In this document: positions 34,401-46,812 of the stretch, piece by piece
Numbering within the stretch: position 1 is the stretch's first letter
How the letters are laid out: every line of letters begins with the position of its first letter
Source: Zygnema cylindricum
Taxonomy: Eukaryota; Streptophyta; Zygnematophyceae; Zygnematales; Zygnemataceae
Reading direction: 5' to 3'
Assembly (NCBI GenBank): GCA_037447655.1
Contig: JBBHKE010001194.1
Coordinates: 1-64,000 of the forward strand
Length of the DNA: 64,000 nucleotides
Notes under the pieces: model-generated
Seen by the model: only the letters and a program-made list of their open reading frames with translations
Database searches by the model: none
Told to the model about the DNA's origin: nothing
Translations under genes and position numbers: made by a program

Positions 34401-35654
34401 TATATATATATATATATTTGTTGTTTTTGATGGGAGTTGAAAGTAAAGTAGACTAGAAAATAAAGGGAGTGTTGAAATTCAAGTATTTTCTACGGCTAGA
34501 GATTGTAAAATAAAAAGCAAAGAGGAGACACTAACAGCCTGCCTCTAACTCTTCACTCAAGTCCCCACACTTGTCGCAGTCACAAAAGACTTGAGGAAGA
34601 GTTAGATCCATGGCTGCCTAGGCTGTCCAAAGAGGACCGAAAGGCAAACCTTGATAGAGTTACCTAAAACATTTTGACATATACAAGATTTGATCCGAGT
34701 ACCTACCGTCTGTCTAACTAGCCGTTAGCCTTAACCGTTTTGTCTAAGACTAGTGTTGAATGATATAGGGTTTAATAATTATATAAACACTCACACGTAG
34801 ACTAATTCATTCAACTAAAACTTCATTCGGGATGCATAGATTCAGTTATGTAGAGTACGGAGTACGGTACGGAGAAGAAACAGATACCGCGCATTTTTTT
34901 TCAATAGCGAAACAAATACCGCGCAAGTATTTATGACGGCTACGATTGAAATCTAGTTTTGATCGGACAACCGCGAAGTATGCCGAGATCGCGAAAGAGA
35001 ATCGCGGCAGTTTGCGATCATCGCCACATTGAGTGACACGTGGCGCGATAACATTGGATTGCGGCGACTCCGGACATTACGGGAAAAAATTCCGATATTA
35101 CACGTGTCGACATTTTGGCCATGTTGTACGATGGCCGTACAGAAAGTACATCGGTACCTATACTTTTCTGTACGACATAGTAATTTGATTGGTGCCGTAT
35201 ATCAAAAGATAGAGTTTAAGAGAGAGAATAGGTTTTAGAAAATTAAGTAGGTAGCAACCTCTCTCCGAGAGAGCTCCTGTACAAAAGGTCATCTTTGACC
35301 ATTCATGACTATCAATTTACTTGACCATTTTCAGTGATTCTATTTGCTGCGGACTCAGGGGAGTCCAAGCTACACAGTGGTGTAGTTGGTCAAAGTTTTT
35401 GCTTGCCAAGGTGGCTGCATTTATAAGGGAAAGTCAAAGTGGGTGAATGTGTCCAAAACTCATATTCTAACTTTGCATTCTGTGGTGGAACTGAGCACAC
35501 AGAAAGTCTTATTTCACAGGGTTGAAGCTATAATAGGTTTGTGATTGTTAAGGGGTCAGTCATTTGGGTTTATATCAGCTTGGAGTCAACACTATTTAGA
35601 TTAGCTTCTTTTGGATCTGCGATTTATGTGGGCAACGGAGCACACAGAGTTTCA
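31403..35654 (+). mobile_element. Copia element B, internally deleted non-autonomous element
   Basis: 4252 bp, LTRs 31403-32578 and 34471-35654, target duplication GAAGC (31398-31402 and 35655-35659) in the gag of element 2. Starts TGTTGAAATTCAAG and ends GAGTTTCA; polypurine tract AATAAAGGGAG before the 3' LTR. There is no integrase or reverse transcriptase. Confidence 0.93.
32559..34430 (+). pseudogene. Element B gag and residual RNase H-side segment
   Basis: Gag begins MEHTEFQVLGPPSRVPMFDG (ATG 20 nt before the LTR end) and is broken by a frameshift near 32710, a TAA at 33085 where element 4 has Glu, a TAA at 33453 where element 4 has Tyr, and a deletion in the CCHC knuckle (CFFCREQGQ then shifted). 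The open segment 33558-34430 holds an acidic stretch and then a piece related to the end of pol in element 1: DDNMSSEDVDFM, FDISTWCDVTCEDVPVKG and GCVLHIGDGADCW match the RNase H domain. Everything between protease and RNase H has been lost. Confidence 0.85.
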
Positions 35655-36671
35655 GAAGCGTGAAGAGTGGAATGATGGTGACTCGCGGAAGCTTGATGAG
35701 AGGAAGAAATACAAAGATAAACCTTATCGGAACTTTAGTGGAAAAAGAGGGAGAGGAAAAAGGAGGGGAGCTTTGAAAGCAGTGGTTTGCTTATTTTGTA
35801 GGGAATGGGGTCAATATATGGAAGAATGTCCTTGTTTGGAAGAAATTAGAAGTTGGAATGTGGATGAGGAGGAAGAAGGGGAAGAGGAGAATCAGGATGA
35901 AGATATTTCGGAGCTTCTTTGCATCGATAGTATGGGGAAGAGAGAAAAACACACAGAAATTCCACGAAAGCAACAATGTACTTTTGGAGGTATAAGGGAA
36001 GTAAAGAGAAAAGAGGTACTTGAGGGAGTTAAGTATGTTGAACAGGTCAAGGAGTGTAGGGTAAATGACTTAGAAATGAGAAAGTCAAATCTAGAATTAA
36101 AATATGAATAAGGGAAAAATCACTATATTGAGGATACTTTCATAGATATTTTGGCGACAAAAAACTGGTCGAAAGAGGAAACTTCAACGGATTCCATGGA
36201 AAGGGGAGAAGTAAATCTAGAGGGGGCTCCAAAGGATAGGGGAGAAGATGAACTTTTAATGAGAGGTTTAGGGGAGAAGAAATATTTTTTGAGGATAAAA
36301 ATGAAAAGTGGTAGTGAAAATACTTACATGGATCTGAAAGGGGGAAATGGGGAGAAATCAGAAAAATGGGTAGTTATCATAAATAATCATTTAAGTGAAG
36401 AAGATGTAGGAGTTATGAAAACTTTAATAGGGACTAGTGGTTTTTGGGAAAATTTGGGGGAGGGTGGATTTGACATCACTTCATGGTGTAATGTCGCTTA
36501 TGAAGATGTGCTTCTAAAAGGGCTATCATCTAGTTATGTGTTGCAGATTGGGGATGGGACTAGCTGTTAGAACTGCAAGAGGGGGATAAGATTTTGTGTG
36601 GATGACAAAGAGATGAGGTGGATAAAATCTCTTATTCGATTTATGAAAAGTGGACTAGAAAATAAGGTGAG
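35655..36671 (+). pseudogene. Element 2 gag, second part, and pol remnant
   Basis: Resumes after element B with basic residues (KLDERKKYKDKPYRN), a damaged knuckle (CLFCREWGQYMEECPC: His replaced by Gln), an acidic run, then the pol remnant (NHLSEEDVGVMKTL, FDITSWCNVAYEDV, LQIGDG). Stops at 36108 and 36568 break it. A purine tract precedes the 3' LTR. Confidence 0.8.
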
Positions 36672-37440
36672 TGTTGAAATATGTGTATTTTCTAGGTCTA
36701 TTTTCTGTAGATAATAATGTTTTTCTTAGGATATTTTTTTTAGGGTGAAATAGAAAAAAAACGGAGGCAGTCTGCCTCTAAACTCCTCTCTCTAAACCCC
36801 ACACTTGTAGTAGTCACTGAAGGCTAGAGAGGGAGCTAGAGTCATAGATGCCTGAGCTGCCTACAAAGACAGGTAGTAGAATCTAGGTAGATTTACCAAA
36901 AGGTATTTGACGGACCCACAATTTCATCCTGGTACCTACCTTCCGTCAAATCACCCTTAGCCGTAAGCCTTATCCTATAGACTAAGATCAATGCCGAGAT
37001 GAATGGGAATTGATAAGTATTTAAACATGTACAATGACATAAATTCATTTAACGGCGCGAAGAGACATGTAATATTGACACAGTTTAAATGTACGTACGA
37101 CGTACGGTACTTCACTAAATGAATACCACGCATTTGTTTCGACAACGAAACAAATAACGCGCATTGATTTTCGATGGCTGGATTTAAAAACCGATCTTGA
37201 TCCAACGGCCGCGATAAATGCCAAGATCGCAGAATGGGATTTTTGGCGGTATTCGGTCATCACTATGTCAAATGACACGTGGCACAATCACATTGGATTA
37301 CGGCAATTTCGGAGATTACGGGAAAAAATCCGGATATGACACGTGTCGACTTTTTGGCCATGTCGTACGATGGCCGTACAGAAGGTACACCGGCACTTGT
37401 ACTTTTATATACAACACAATATTTTGATTGGTGCGTACAT
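36672..37440 (+). repeat. 3' LTR of element 2, left part
   Basis: Begins TGTTGAAATATGTGTATTTT and matches the 5' LTR of the same element (22922-22987 plus 29425 onward). It is cut at 37440 by element 4. The remainder is at 41794-42244 and ends GAGTTTCA. Confidence 0.85.
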
Positions 37441-40400
37441 TGAAACTCTGAGACCTCCATTGGCCCTCAGAGTATGCAGACCCAAAAGAAGCTAATCTAG
37501 ATAGTGCCGACTCCAAGTTAATATAAACCCAAGTGACTGACCCCTTGACAGTCAAAACCCCAATATAGATTCACCCCTGTGAAATAACACTTTATGTGTG
37601 CTCAGTTCCACCACAGAATGCAAAGTTAGAATATGAGATTTGGACACATTCACCCACTTTGACTTTCCCTTATAAATACAGCCACCGTGGCAGACAAAAA
37701 ACTCTGACCAACTACACCCCTGTGTAGCCTGGACTCCCCTGAGTCCGCAGCAAAAAGAATCACTGAAAATGGTCAAATAAATTAATAGTTATGGCTGCCC
37801 AAAGTTTGCCATTTATACAGGGTGCACTCTGGGAGAGGCAGCTGCCTACCCAAAATTTATCTAAGTCCTATTCCCTCTCTAAAACTCTATCTACTGAAGT
37901 ACGGCACCAATCAAATTACTGTATCGTACATAAAAGTACAGGTGCCGGTGTACTTTCTGTACGACAATCGTACGATATGGCTGAAATGTCAACACATGTC
38001 ATATATCTATTTGTTCCCGTAATCTCCGGTGTCGCCGCAATCCAATGTTGACGTGCCATGTGTCATCCTATGTGGCGATGACCGCAAACCGCCAAAAGTA
38101 CATATCCCGCGATCGCGGCGCTTATCGTGGCCGTCCGATTAAATCCGGCTATATTGCTAGCCGTTGAAAATAGACACGCGGTATTTGTTTCGCGGTCGAA
38201 CCAAATGCGCGGTATCCGTTTCAATTAATAAATCTGTACTCCGTACTATACATAACTGTATCTATGCAATACGTATATATTTCCAGTTAAATGAACTAGT
38301 CTATGTGTAATTATCTAAATAATTATCAAACCTCATACGTCGTAATACCAACTCCAGTCTAAATGGATAAAGTTACCGGTTAATGTTGAATTGACGAATG
38401 GAAGGTACCAGGTTCAATTCCTGGGTCCGTCAAATACCTTTTTGGTAAGTATTACTAATTTACCCCTTGTCTTCTCTAGAGAGCTTAGGCAGCCATGGCT
38501 CTAGCTCCCTATCCAGCCTTCAGTGACTACAACAAGTGTGGGGGCTTGGAGAGGGGAGTTAGAGGCAGACTGCCTCTGCCCTTTTTCTATCCTATTACAG
38601 ACCTAGAAAATACACAAATATCAACACTCCCCTTATTTTCTAGTCTTTTTCCCTTTCAACTTCCACAAAAAAAATAGACAAACACCCCCTCCTCTTTTTC
38701 TTTTTCTTTTTCCTTTTTCCTTTATTTTCCATAAAACTTAAGTATTTAACACAGTGCATTAAATGATCTGAAATAACAATTGCATCACACATCTTATTTA
38801 ACATCCCACTTTTCATAAATCCGAGCAAAGATGTTATCCACCTCATCACACACAAACCGATTTCTCTCTTGCGATCCAAACAGCCAGCCCCATCTCCAAT
38901 CTGCAACATACACCCAGATGCTAACCCTTTTACAGGCACATCTTCACAAGTGACGTCACACCAAGTAGTGATGTCAAATCCATCCACCCCCAAATATTCC
39001 CAAAAAACACTAGTCCCCACTAAGTTCCTCATAAGATCTACATCTTTCGTACTCATATTTTTATCCATGATAATTACCCCATTTTCTGAACTTCCCTCAC
39101 GCTCTCCCATGGAATTCTTTCCACTATTACTTTCTCATTTAATTCCCAATAAATATTTCTTCTCCCCTAAACCTTTAATCAAATATTTCTCTTCTCCCCT
39201 ATCCTTTGAAACCTCTTCGAGTTTCACTTCTCCCCTTTCCTCGGAATCCGTTGAAGTCTCCCTTTCCGACCAGTTTTCTGGTTCCCTATTATCTATAAAA
39301 TTATCCTGATTAATTTTATCTTTCCCGTTTTCACTTATGGATCCTAGAATTGACTTTCTCATTTCTAAGTCATACACTCTACACTCCTCGACATCCTCAA
39401 GTACCTCCTCCCTCTTTACTTCCCTTATACCTCCAAAAGCACACTGTTGCCTTCGTGCAATTACTGTGTGCTTTTCTTTCTTCCCCATACTACTAATCCG
39501 GAGAAGCTCTAAAATATCTTCATCCTCTTTCTCCTCTTCCCCTTCTTCCTCCTCATCCACATTCCAACTTCTAAGTTTTTCCAAACAAGGGCATTCCTCC
39601 ATATAATGACCCGGTTCCCTACAAAAGAAGCAAACCCCTTTTTTCAAAGCTCCCGTGCCTTTTCCTCTCCCTCTCTTTCCACCAAAGTTCCGATAAGGTT
39701 TACCTTTGTCTTTCTTTCTCTCATCAAGCTTCCGCTCGTCACCACCGTTCTTCTCATCACGCTTCCGCCCGTCACCGCCGTTCCTCTCCTCACGCTTCCG
39801 CCAATCACCACCAGCTGAAAATGCATTGACCCTGTCCTTTCCCCTACGAAGCTCCAAAGTGCTTTCCCTCACAAGAATTATCCCCATGGTAAAGCTCCAA
39901 GTCCATGAGGAGCCATCGATTGCCTGCATACGACAAATTATGTTTTCGTACTCATCTGGGAGTTTCATAATTAGTGTATTAATCTTACTCTCCTCAGATT
40001 CTACATATCCCGCACTAGTAAGCTCAACATATAACGCAGCAATATCATTGCAAAACTCTATCATGCTACCGCCTTTATAAACGTAGGCATCTATTTCCTG
40101 TTTTACTAATTGCTGCCTCTGAATAGTCTCACTCTTATAAATCTGAGTTAGTGCTTCCCATATCTCTGAAGACTTGGTTAGACTTAAAAGAGTGATAGCT
40201 ATCGACTTAGACACATATCTAAGTATGAGATGTTTTGCTATAGTGTTTTTGTATTCCCCTATTTTCCTGTCATTTTCTTCAGTTTTAATCCCTACATGTG
40301 GTACCATAGCTGAGAGCCTAGCTCCCCTCACCATAGGTGTCCCTTTTTCCTTCTCCCCTATTTCCCCATCCACGGAAAGGTTTTTCCCTTCACCTTCCGT

Positions 40401-41788
40401 TGCATCTGAACTCCGGATGATATTCTGGGCAGTCTCAGATGATTCTCCGTAGTAAGCTCCTCCAAAGCCAGGTGGCGGACATCTCACTTGTCCCGCAACA
40501 ATTCCCCATAAGTGCTTCTCGAAAAGCAATCCCTCCATTGTAAACGCCCAATACCTGAAGCGTGTTCCATCAAACATAGGCACCCTAGATGGTGGGCCCA
40601 TAACCTGAAACTCTGAGACCTCCATTGGCCCTCAGAGTATGCAGATACAAAAGAAGCTAATCTAGATAGTGCCGACTCCAAGTTAATATAAACCCAAGTG
40701 ACTGACCCCCTGACAGTCAGAACCCCAATATACATTCACCCCTGTGAAATAACACTTTCTGTGTGCTCAGTTCCACCACAGAATGCAAAGTTAGAATATG
40801 AGATTTGGACACATTCACCCACTTTGACTTTCCCTTAGAAATACAGCCACCCTGGAAGACAAAAACTCTGACCGACTACACCCCTGTGTAGCCTAGACTC
40901 CGCTGAGTCCGCAGCAAAAAGAATCATTGAAAATGGTCAAGTAAATTGATTGTTATGGCTGCCCAAAGTTTGCCATTTATACAGGGTGCTCTCTGGGAGA
41001 GGCGACTAGCTACTCAAAAAATTCTAAGTCCTATTCTCACTCTAAGACCCTATCTACTGACGTACGGCACCAATCACATCACTGTACCGTACAGATAAGT
41101 ACAGGTGCCGGTGTACTTTCTGTACGACAATCGTACGATATGGCTGAAATGTCAACACATGTCATATATCTATTTGTTCCCGTAATCTCCGGTGTCGCCG
41201 CAATCCAATGTTGACGTGCCATGTGTCATCCTATGTGGCGATGACCGCAAACCGCCAAAAGTACATATCCCGCGATCGCGGCGCCTATCGTGGCCGTCCG
41301 ATTAAATCCGGCTATATTGCTAGCCGTTGAAAATAGACACGCGGTATTTGTTTTGCGGTCGAACCAAATGCGCGATATCCGTTTCAATTAATAAATCTGT
41401 ACTCCGTACTATACATAACTGTATCTATGCAATACGTATATATTTCCAGTTAAATGAACTAGTCTACGTGTAATTATTTAAATAATTATCAAACCCCATA
41501 CGGAGTAATACCAACTCTAGTCTAAATGGATAAAGTTACCGGCTAATGTCGAATTGACGAACGGTAGGTACCAGGATCAATTCCTGGGTCCGTCAAATAC
41601 CTTTTGGTAAGTATTACTAATTTACCCCTTGTCTTCTTTAGAGAGCTTAGGCAGCCATGGCTCTAGCTCCCTTTCCAGCCTTCAGTGACTACAACAAGTG
41701 TGGGGGCTTGGAGAGGGGAGTTAGAGGCAGACTGCCTCTGCCCTTTTTCTATCCTATTACAGACCTAGAAAATACACAAATATCAACA
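37441..41788 (-). mobile_element. Copia element 4, non-autonomous with long gag frame
   Basis: 4348 bp on the minus strand; 5' LTR 40606-41788, 3' LTR 37441-38626. Target duplication TACAT (37436-37440 and 41789-41793) in the 3' LTR of element 2. Primer site GGTTATGGGCCCACC is perfect (complement of 40591-40605) and the purine tract before the 3' LTR is GAAAATAAGGGGAG. It lacks integrase and reverse transcriptase. Confidence 0.93.
38640..40625 (-). CDS. Element 4 gag with fused RNase H-side remnant
   Basis: A 496-codon frame from ATG at 40625 (20 nt inside the LTR) to a TGA at 39135; the same frame then runs on to 38640, giving about 660 codons with a single stop. It contains the gag core (MEVSEFQVMGPPSRVPMFDG, SWTWSFTMGIILVREST), a basic charged block, an intact CCHC knuckle (CFFCREPGHYMEECPC), a long acidic stretch, and after the TGA the remnant FDITTWCDVTCEDVPVKG. 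Protease DSG, integrase and YVDD motifs are absent. The long open frame suggests that gag was kept by selection until recently, probably as an RNA-packaging protein in a lineage that borrows pol from relatives such as element 1. Confidence 0.85.
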
Positions 41789-42822
41789 TACATCAGTAGA
41801 TAGAGTTTTTAGAGAGAGATAGGACTTAGAAATTTAGTTGGTAGCCACCTCTCTCCGAGACAACTCTTGTACAAAAGGTCATCTTTGACCACTCATAACT
41901 TACTGCTCAGGGGAGCAAATTCAAAGATTTTTTTTGCTGCAAACTCAAGGGAGTCCAGGATACACATGGGTGAAGTTGTTCAGAGTCTTTGCTTGCCAGG
42001 TTGGTTGCATTTCTAAGGGAAAGTCAAAGTGGGTGAATGTGTCAAAAACTCATATTCTAGCTTTGCATTCTGTGGTGGACTTGAGGACACAAAAAGTCTT
42101 ATTTCACAGGGGTGAAGTTGTATTGGGGTTCTGAGTGTCAAGGGGTAAATCATTTGGGTTTGTGTCAACTTGCAGTCGACACTAACAAGATAAGCTTCTT
42201 TGGATCTGCGAATTTTGTGAAGGAATGGACCCCATAGAGTTTCATAAACAACCTCACTTTTCGTCTAATGGAACTTCACCATAAGAGTGGCGTTTCATCA
42301 GGATTTTTTGTAATTGTACGACCAACATTACAGGATGCTATATTTTGAACGATGTTCTATCGCGTAAAGTCTGTAATCCACGTGCTCAAGAATGAGTGAT
42401 AACACGTAATATAAGATCGTATATTGAAAATCGTTAAATATTTTTTACAACGACCAAATTCAACTCGATATCATCTTTTGCATACTAAGTACGTGCGGAC
42501 GAGGGCATCGTACCACGCAAGTTTTGTACTCTTTGCAAACCCTTTTTTAGATGTTAACTCGTTTTTTTAGTGTTTTTGCCTTTTTCGCCTGACGTATGAG
42601 CGCTACCACAAATAGTGTTACAAATGGTTGGTAACAAAATTAGCACAACAAAAGCTCGTTACGAAATTACTTTTGTGATTTCGGTTGGATTTTTTAATAT
42701 ATCTATCATGTGCGAAATTTTTCGATTTGCCTTGGTTGCCTATAGTTGTGCATATAGGCCTTGGTGCCTATGTTCATTATCCAACGTGTCGTCGCTAAAA
42801 CTTCTCTGTAAATGGTGATGTA

Positions 42823-43825
42823 TGTTGTTCTACAACCAGAGTTGCAGGAGAAGAACCAGCAGTAGTAGTGGAAGTAGACATTAGAAACAACAGAAACTAT
42901 AAAAACACCTGCTCAACAACCAAATTTGATTCGACACAAAATATGACTCAAAAAGCCAATATGCCTCAAATTTGCCACAGTGATACACAGCACAGTAAAC
43001 TGACAATTCCCAAAACTGCAACCCAAATGACACAGTAAACCATAAGATATGATATCAAGAATTTCCCCAAAAACTACCCTTAAAAAATCATATTCCCAAA
43101 ACTTGATACTATAAAATTGGCTAAGTCCTAAACTATATACTCACAGTGAGTATCTACTGGTCACACCAATTCGGGTAACCGTACTACCAGACTATCCTGA
43201 CTTACGACAAAGTATCCATCTTGTTCTTTACTGTACCGTGAGTACCTCCAAAAACCTAATTATTATTTTTCAAAGACCAAATTATCGAAACACTATTTTA
43301 TATTACACTAAACTACAAAACAATCTTTTTCAAATATTTTCAAACAGTGAACCCTACAATAAACGTTCCGGGTGCTTAGTCAGCGGTAGTCGCTAAAGTA
43401 CAGCCAATTGTGGCATTTTAGTACGAAGCACATGAGTGCTTCGTCACTTGTGGTTCCACGTGAATCACGCTTGTGGTCCCAGGTGAATTGTGTTCATTAG
43501 CACGAATGTAATCAAAGATCAAAATGTCGAACCGTACCATATATTTCCGAAATAACCGCTCCAGATTCCGTTTATCTGATCCAGTGTATCCAATCGTTTC
43601 CTGCATGACACGTGTAATTGATTGTCGGCGCCACTCCCTAAAACATGCATACGTTTCTCTTGCCGACACATGTCGTTATAAAAGTAAATACACTATATTG
43701 TACTTTTGGTATTGTAACACTAACTGAGGTAAGTACTACAGCAGACTACTTAGAAAATATTCTAAGTTATTCTAGGCTCCTCTCACATCCCTATCTAATG
43801 AAATAAAGATTTTCAATTTTCAACA
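42823..43825 (-). mobile_element. Solo LTR of the element 3 family
   Basis: Starts TGTTGTTCTACAACC and ends TTTTCAACA; it is the reverse complement of the element 3 LTR. Target duplication ATGTA (42818-42822 and 43826-43830). A single LTR with an intact duplication means the internal part was removed by LTR-LTR recombination. Confidence 0.9.
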
Positions 43826-45913
43826 ATGTACCTATATCGGGTTCATCACCATATACATAAACTTTGGAAGGAAATGCTTCGCGAAAAAATATCCAACCGT
43901 CATTGTTGCCTCCTAGGCATTTGGATAATATTGACAAGATTCTTTGTCATGTTGTTTGTGTTATAATTTATAAAATCTTTATTTCAGTAAATAGGGGTAA
44001 AAATAACTTAGATTATTTTTCTAAGTAGTCTACTGTAATACTTACCTTAAATAGCGTTACAATAGCAAAAAGTACAATAGAGTGTATTGTACTTTTACAG
44101 GGAGACGTGTCGGAAAAAGAACGTATGCAGGTTTTTCGGAGTGGCGCCGACAGTCACCCACACGCGTCATGCAGTTGACGATATGATTCTGAAGATCGAA
44201 CGAACGGGATCTAAACCGGGTATTCCGAAAATAAATGGTACAGTTCGACGGTACCATCGTCGATTGAATTTGTTCCAACGGACGCGATTTTACTTGGGAC
44301 CAGAAGCGTGATTCACGAAGGACCAGAAGCGTGATTCGCGTGGGACCACAAGTGACGAAGCACTCAAGTGCTTCGTACTACACGACCACATTCGGCTGGA
44401 TTTTAGCGACTCTTGCTAACTAAGCATTTGGAACGTTTTGTGTACGGTTCAATATCTGGAAATATCTGAATAACATTGTTTTGTATTTTAGTGTAATAAA
44501 AAATAGTGTTCCATTAAGCAGCTTTTTAGAAAGTAATAATTAGGGTTTTGAGGTACAGTGACGTACAGGTAGGATGCGTTGTCGTTAGTCAGGATAATAA
44601 CCGTAGTAATGGTTACCCAAATTAGTGTAGATTAGTAGATACACACTGTGAGTATATAACTTAGGACTTAGCCAATTTTGTAGTATCCAGTATTGGGAAT
44701 ATGATTTTCTAAGGGCAGTTTTTGGGAAACTTCCAGACATCATATCTTATGGTTTAATAGGTTATTTGAGCTGCAATTTTGAGAATTGTCATTTTACTGT
44801 ATTTTTTATCACTGTGGAAAATTTGAGGAATTTTGGCTATCTGAGTCATATTTTGTGTATGTTCAAAGTTGGCTGTTGAGTAGGTACTTTGATAGTTTCC
44901 ACTGTTTTTCATGTCTACTTCCACTACTACTGCTAGTTCTCCTCCTGCAATGGTGGTTGTAGAACAACAGGTTATAGGCCTTTCGTCAAGAATTCCTATC
45001 TTCAATGGCCAAAAGTATGCTTATTGGGCGGCGATGGTTGAATCGTCGTTTGAAACTACTGACTTATTGGGGGTCTTGGATGGCTCCCTTGATGAAACAG
45101 ATCCATCTTGGGCGGAAAAGAATTCAATTGCAAGGAACAATCTAATTCTTTGTATATCAAAAAATTTGATCATGTCTCGACTGAAAATGAAGAAGGCGAG
45201 TGAGATTTGGACATCACTAAAATCCGCTTTAGGAAAAGCGAATGTTCAAGAGGAGTTACTGGTGGCCGGAAAATTTTGGGGATACAAATACTCGGGGGGA
45301 ACTATGGTCGAGTATTGTGACAATTTTCGTGCCCTTATTGATACTCACTCTTCTGCTTGGGGGTCATTTCTTGAGTTTTAACAAGCAGCTCTGCTTATTA
45401 GAGGTCTCCTTAGTAACATGAAGGGTGTGTCTGTTCAATTAAAGAGTCATGATAAAGCTAGCTGGTCATTTCAGTTAGCGTATAATCTTATATTGGAGGA
45501 AGAGACTAATACTAAAATCCTTGAAGGAGAAGGAAAAGTTGAAGCATTTGCCACAGAATTTGACAAAAGAAATCAGATTAATCAGAACAAGAGTCAATTT
45601 AACCAGAATCAGAATCAGTTTAATCAGAGACAGAATAGGTCATCTACTACTTGTTTTTATTGTTCTGAGAAGGGTCATGGATATAGGTACTGTCTTAAAC
45701 TGAAGAAGGCTAATGAAACACGTTTATACAGGCCATGTTGGCAGCAAAGCCAGTATCACAAAGGCTTTTCTTAAAATCCTTGCCGTGGAAATGCTCTTTT
45801 CTCAGCTTCTGCAATTGATGCAGATGAGTCTTTAAGCTTCAATGAGCAAGAGGAGGTGGAGCTCTTTGCTATGGCGGCTGCAATGGAAAGTCCAAAAGAT
45901 GCAGGATGGATCA

Positions 45914-46812
45914 TGTTGAAAAGAGGTAATTAATAGTTCACTTCTATAGTTAAGTTAGAATGTAAAAAGAGAGAAAGAGAGAACCAAAGGCACGCCATGG
46001 CTCCCGCGTCATTTAGGAGGGAGAATGGAATAGAAGGTATTTTACTATTTGCAGCAAAATACTGCCTCTAGCCGGATTTGAACCGGGGTCTACACAATTC
46101 TACTTAGACCTTAGCCTTATCCATTAAGGCACTAGCGAAACGATATACGTATTACGTTACACGCATATTTAGCTATTTGTTAAACGGGCTAATTTGCAAC
46201 AGACTAACGAAAACACGCATTAATCAATTCATGCATGGAAGCAAATCGAAGCCGCATAAATAAAAATGATCGAACGGCCACAATTGCAGCCACCACCCGC
46301 AATAAACTTTCGGCGGCCTTTGGGGATAGCGTCACGCGACGCCACGTGGCACCATACTATTGGATACCGAAGAAGATGGGAGGAGGAACCATGGCTCCCG
46401 TTTTGACAGGCGTCACTTTGAAAGCCATGTCGTACAATGACCGTACAATAAGTACATCGCCTAATGTACCTTCTTGTACTATATAGTGTTTCTATTGGAC
46501 TACGGTTTAGTAGTAGGCAGTCGTAAGTAGGCAGACCAGGACTTAGTGAAATTTAGGTACCTCTCTCTAAGAGAGCTTGTAAGTATAAAGGTCATCTTTG
46601 ACCAGCCATAACTTACTGCTCAGGGGAGCAAATTCAGTGATTCTTTTTGCGTTTGACTCAAGGGAGTCTTGTCCTCACTAAGGTGAGAAGGGTCACAATA
46701 TTTGTGTGCCTGGGCGGCGCTTATTCAGCGGGAAAGTAGAAGGGGAAAATATTATCCTAGAGGCTTTCATAGGCTGCTCATTCTCTGGGTCAATGGAGAC
46801 CACAGAATTGCA
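45914..46812 (+). mobile_element. Solo LTR of an element 1-like family inside element 3
   Basis: Starts TGTTGAAAAGAGG and ends GAATTGCA, with target duplication GATCA (45909-45913 and 46813-46817). It interrupts the protease codons: removing it restores GGATCATAAACACGGGAGC, that is W-I-I-N-T-G-A. It carries the antisense tRNA-like module (46065-46136), palindrome 2 (46443-46478), and the ATG 20 nt before its end. Confidence 0.93.
46065..46136 (-). promoter_or_regulatory. Antisense tRNA-like module, clearest copy
   Basis: On the minus strand it has a D arm GCCT-TAATGGATA-AGGC, a 5-bp anticodon-like stem GGTCT/AGACC with an enlarged loop, and a T arm CCGG-TTCAAAT-CCGG. Box A and box B are both well kept. 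The D arm closely resembles arginine tRNAs (TAATGGATAAGGC). The enlarged loop means it is not a normal tRNA. Confidence 0.6.

Larger units (their letters stand above)
22922..42244 (+). mobile_element. Copia element 2, full-length but nested and degenerate
   Basis: Left flank TAAAC (22917-22921) and right flank TAAAC (42245-42249) form a perfect 5-bp target duplication. The element is split by element 1 in its 5' LTR, element B in gag and element 4 in its 3' LTR. Its own parts are 22922-22987, 29425-31402, 35655-37440 and 41794-42244. The first two bases of the 5' LTR are TA instead of TG. It belongs to the same gag-only lineage as B and 4: gag and a short RNase H-side remnant, with no integrase or reverse transcriptase. 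Frames are broken by stops, so it is a pseudogene. Confidence 0.85.
22243..42283 (+). mobile_element. Element X1, split by copia element 2
   Basis: X1 consists of 22243-22921 and 42250-42283, joined across element 2 and its target duplication. It begins GGGTGAAGTTCCATTAAGAC and ends GTCTAATGGAACTTCACC, a terminal inverted repeat of about 18 bp. The flanks contain TAA on both sides, which could be a 3-bp target duplication as in PIF/Harbinger elements, though this is weak. No protein-coding frame. It is followed directly by X2 in the same orientation. Confidence 0.65.
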
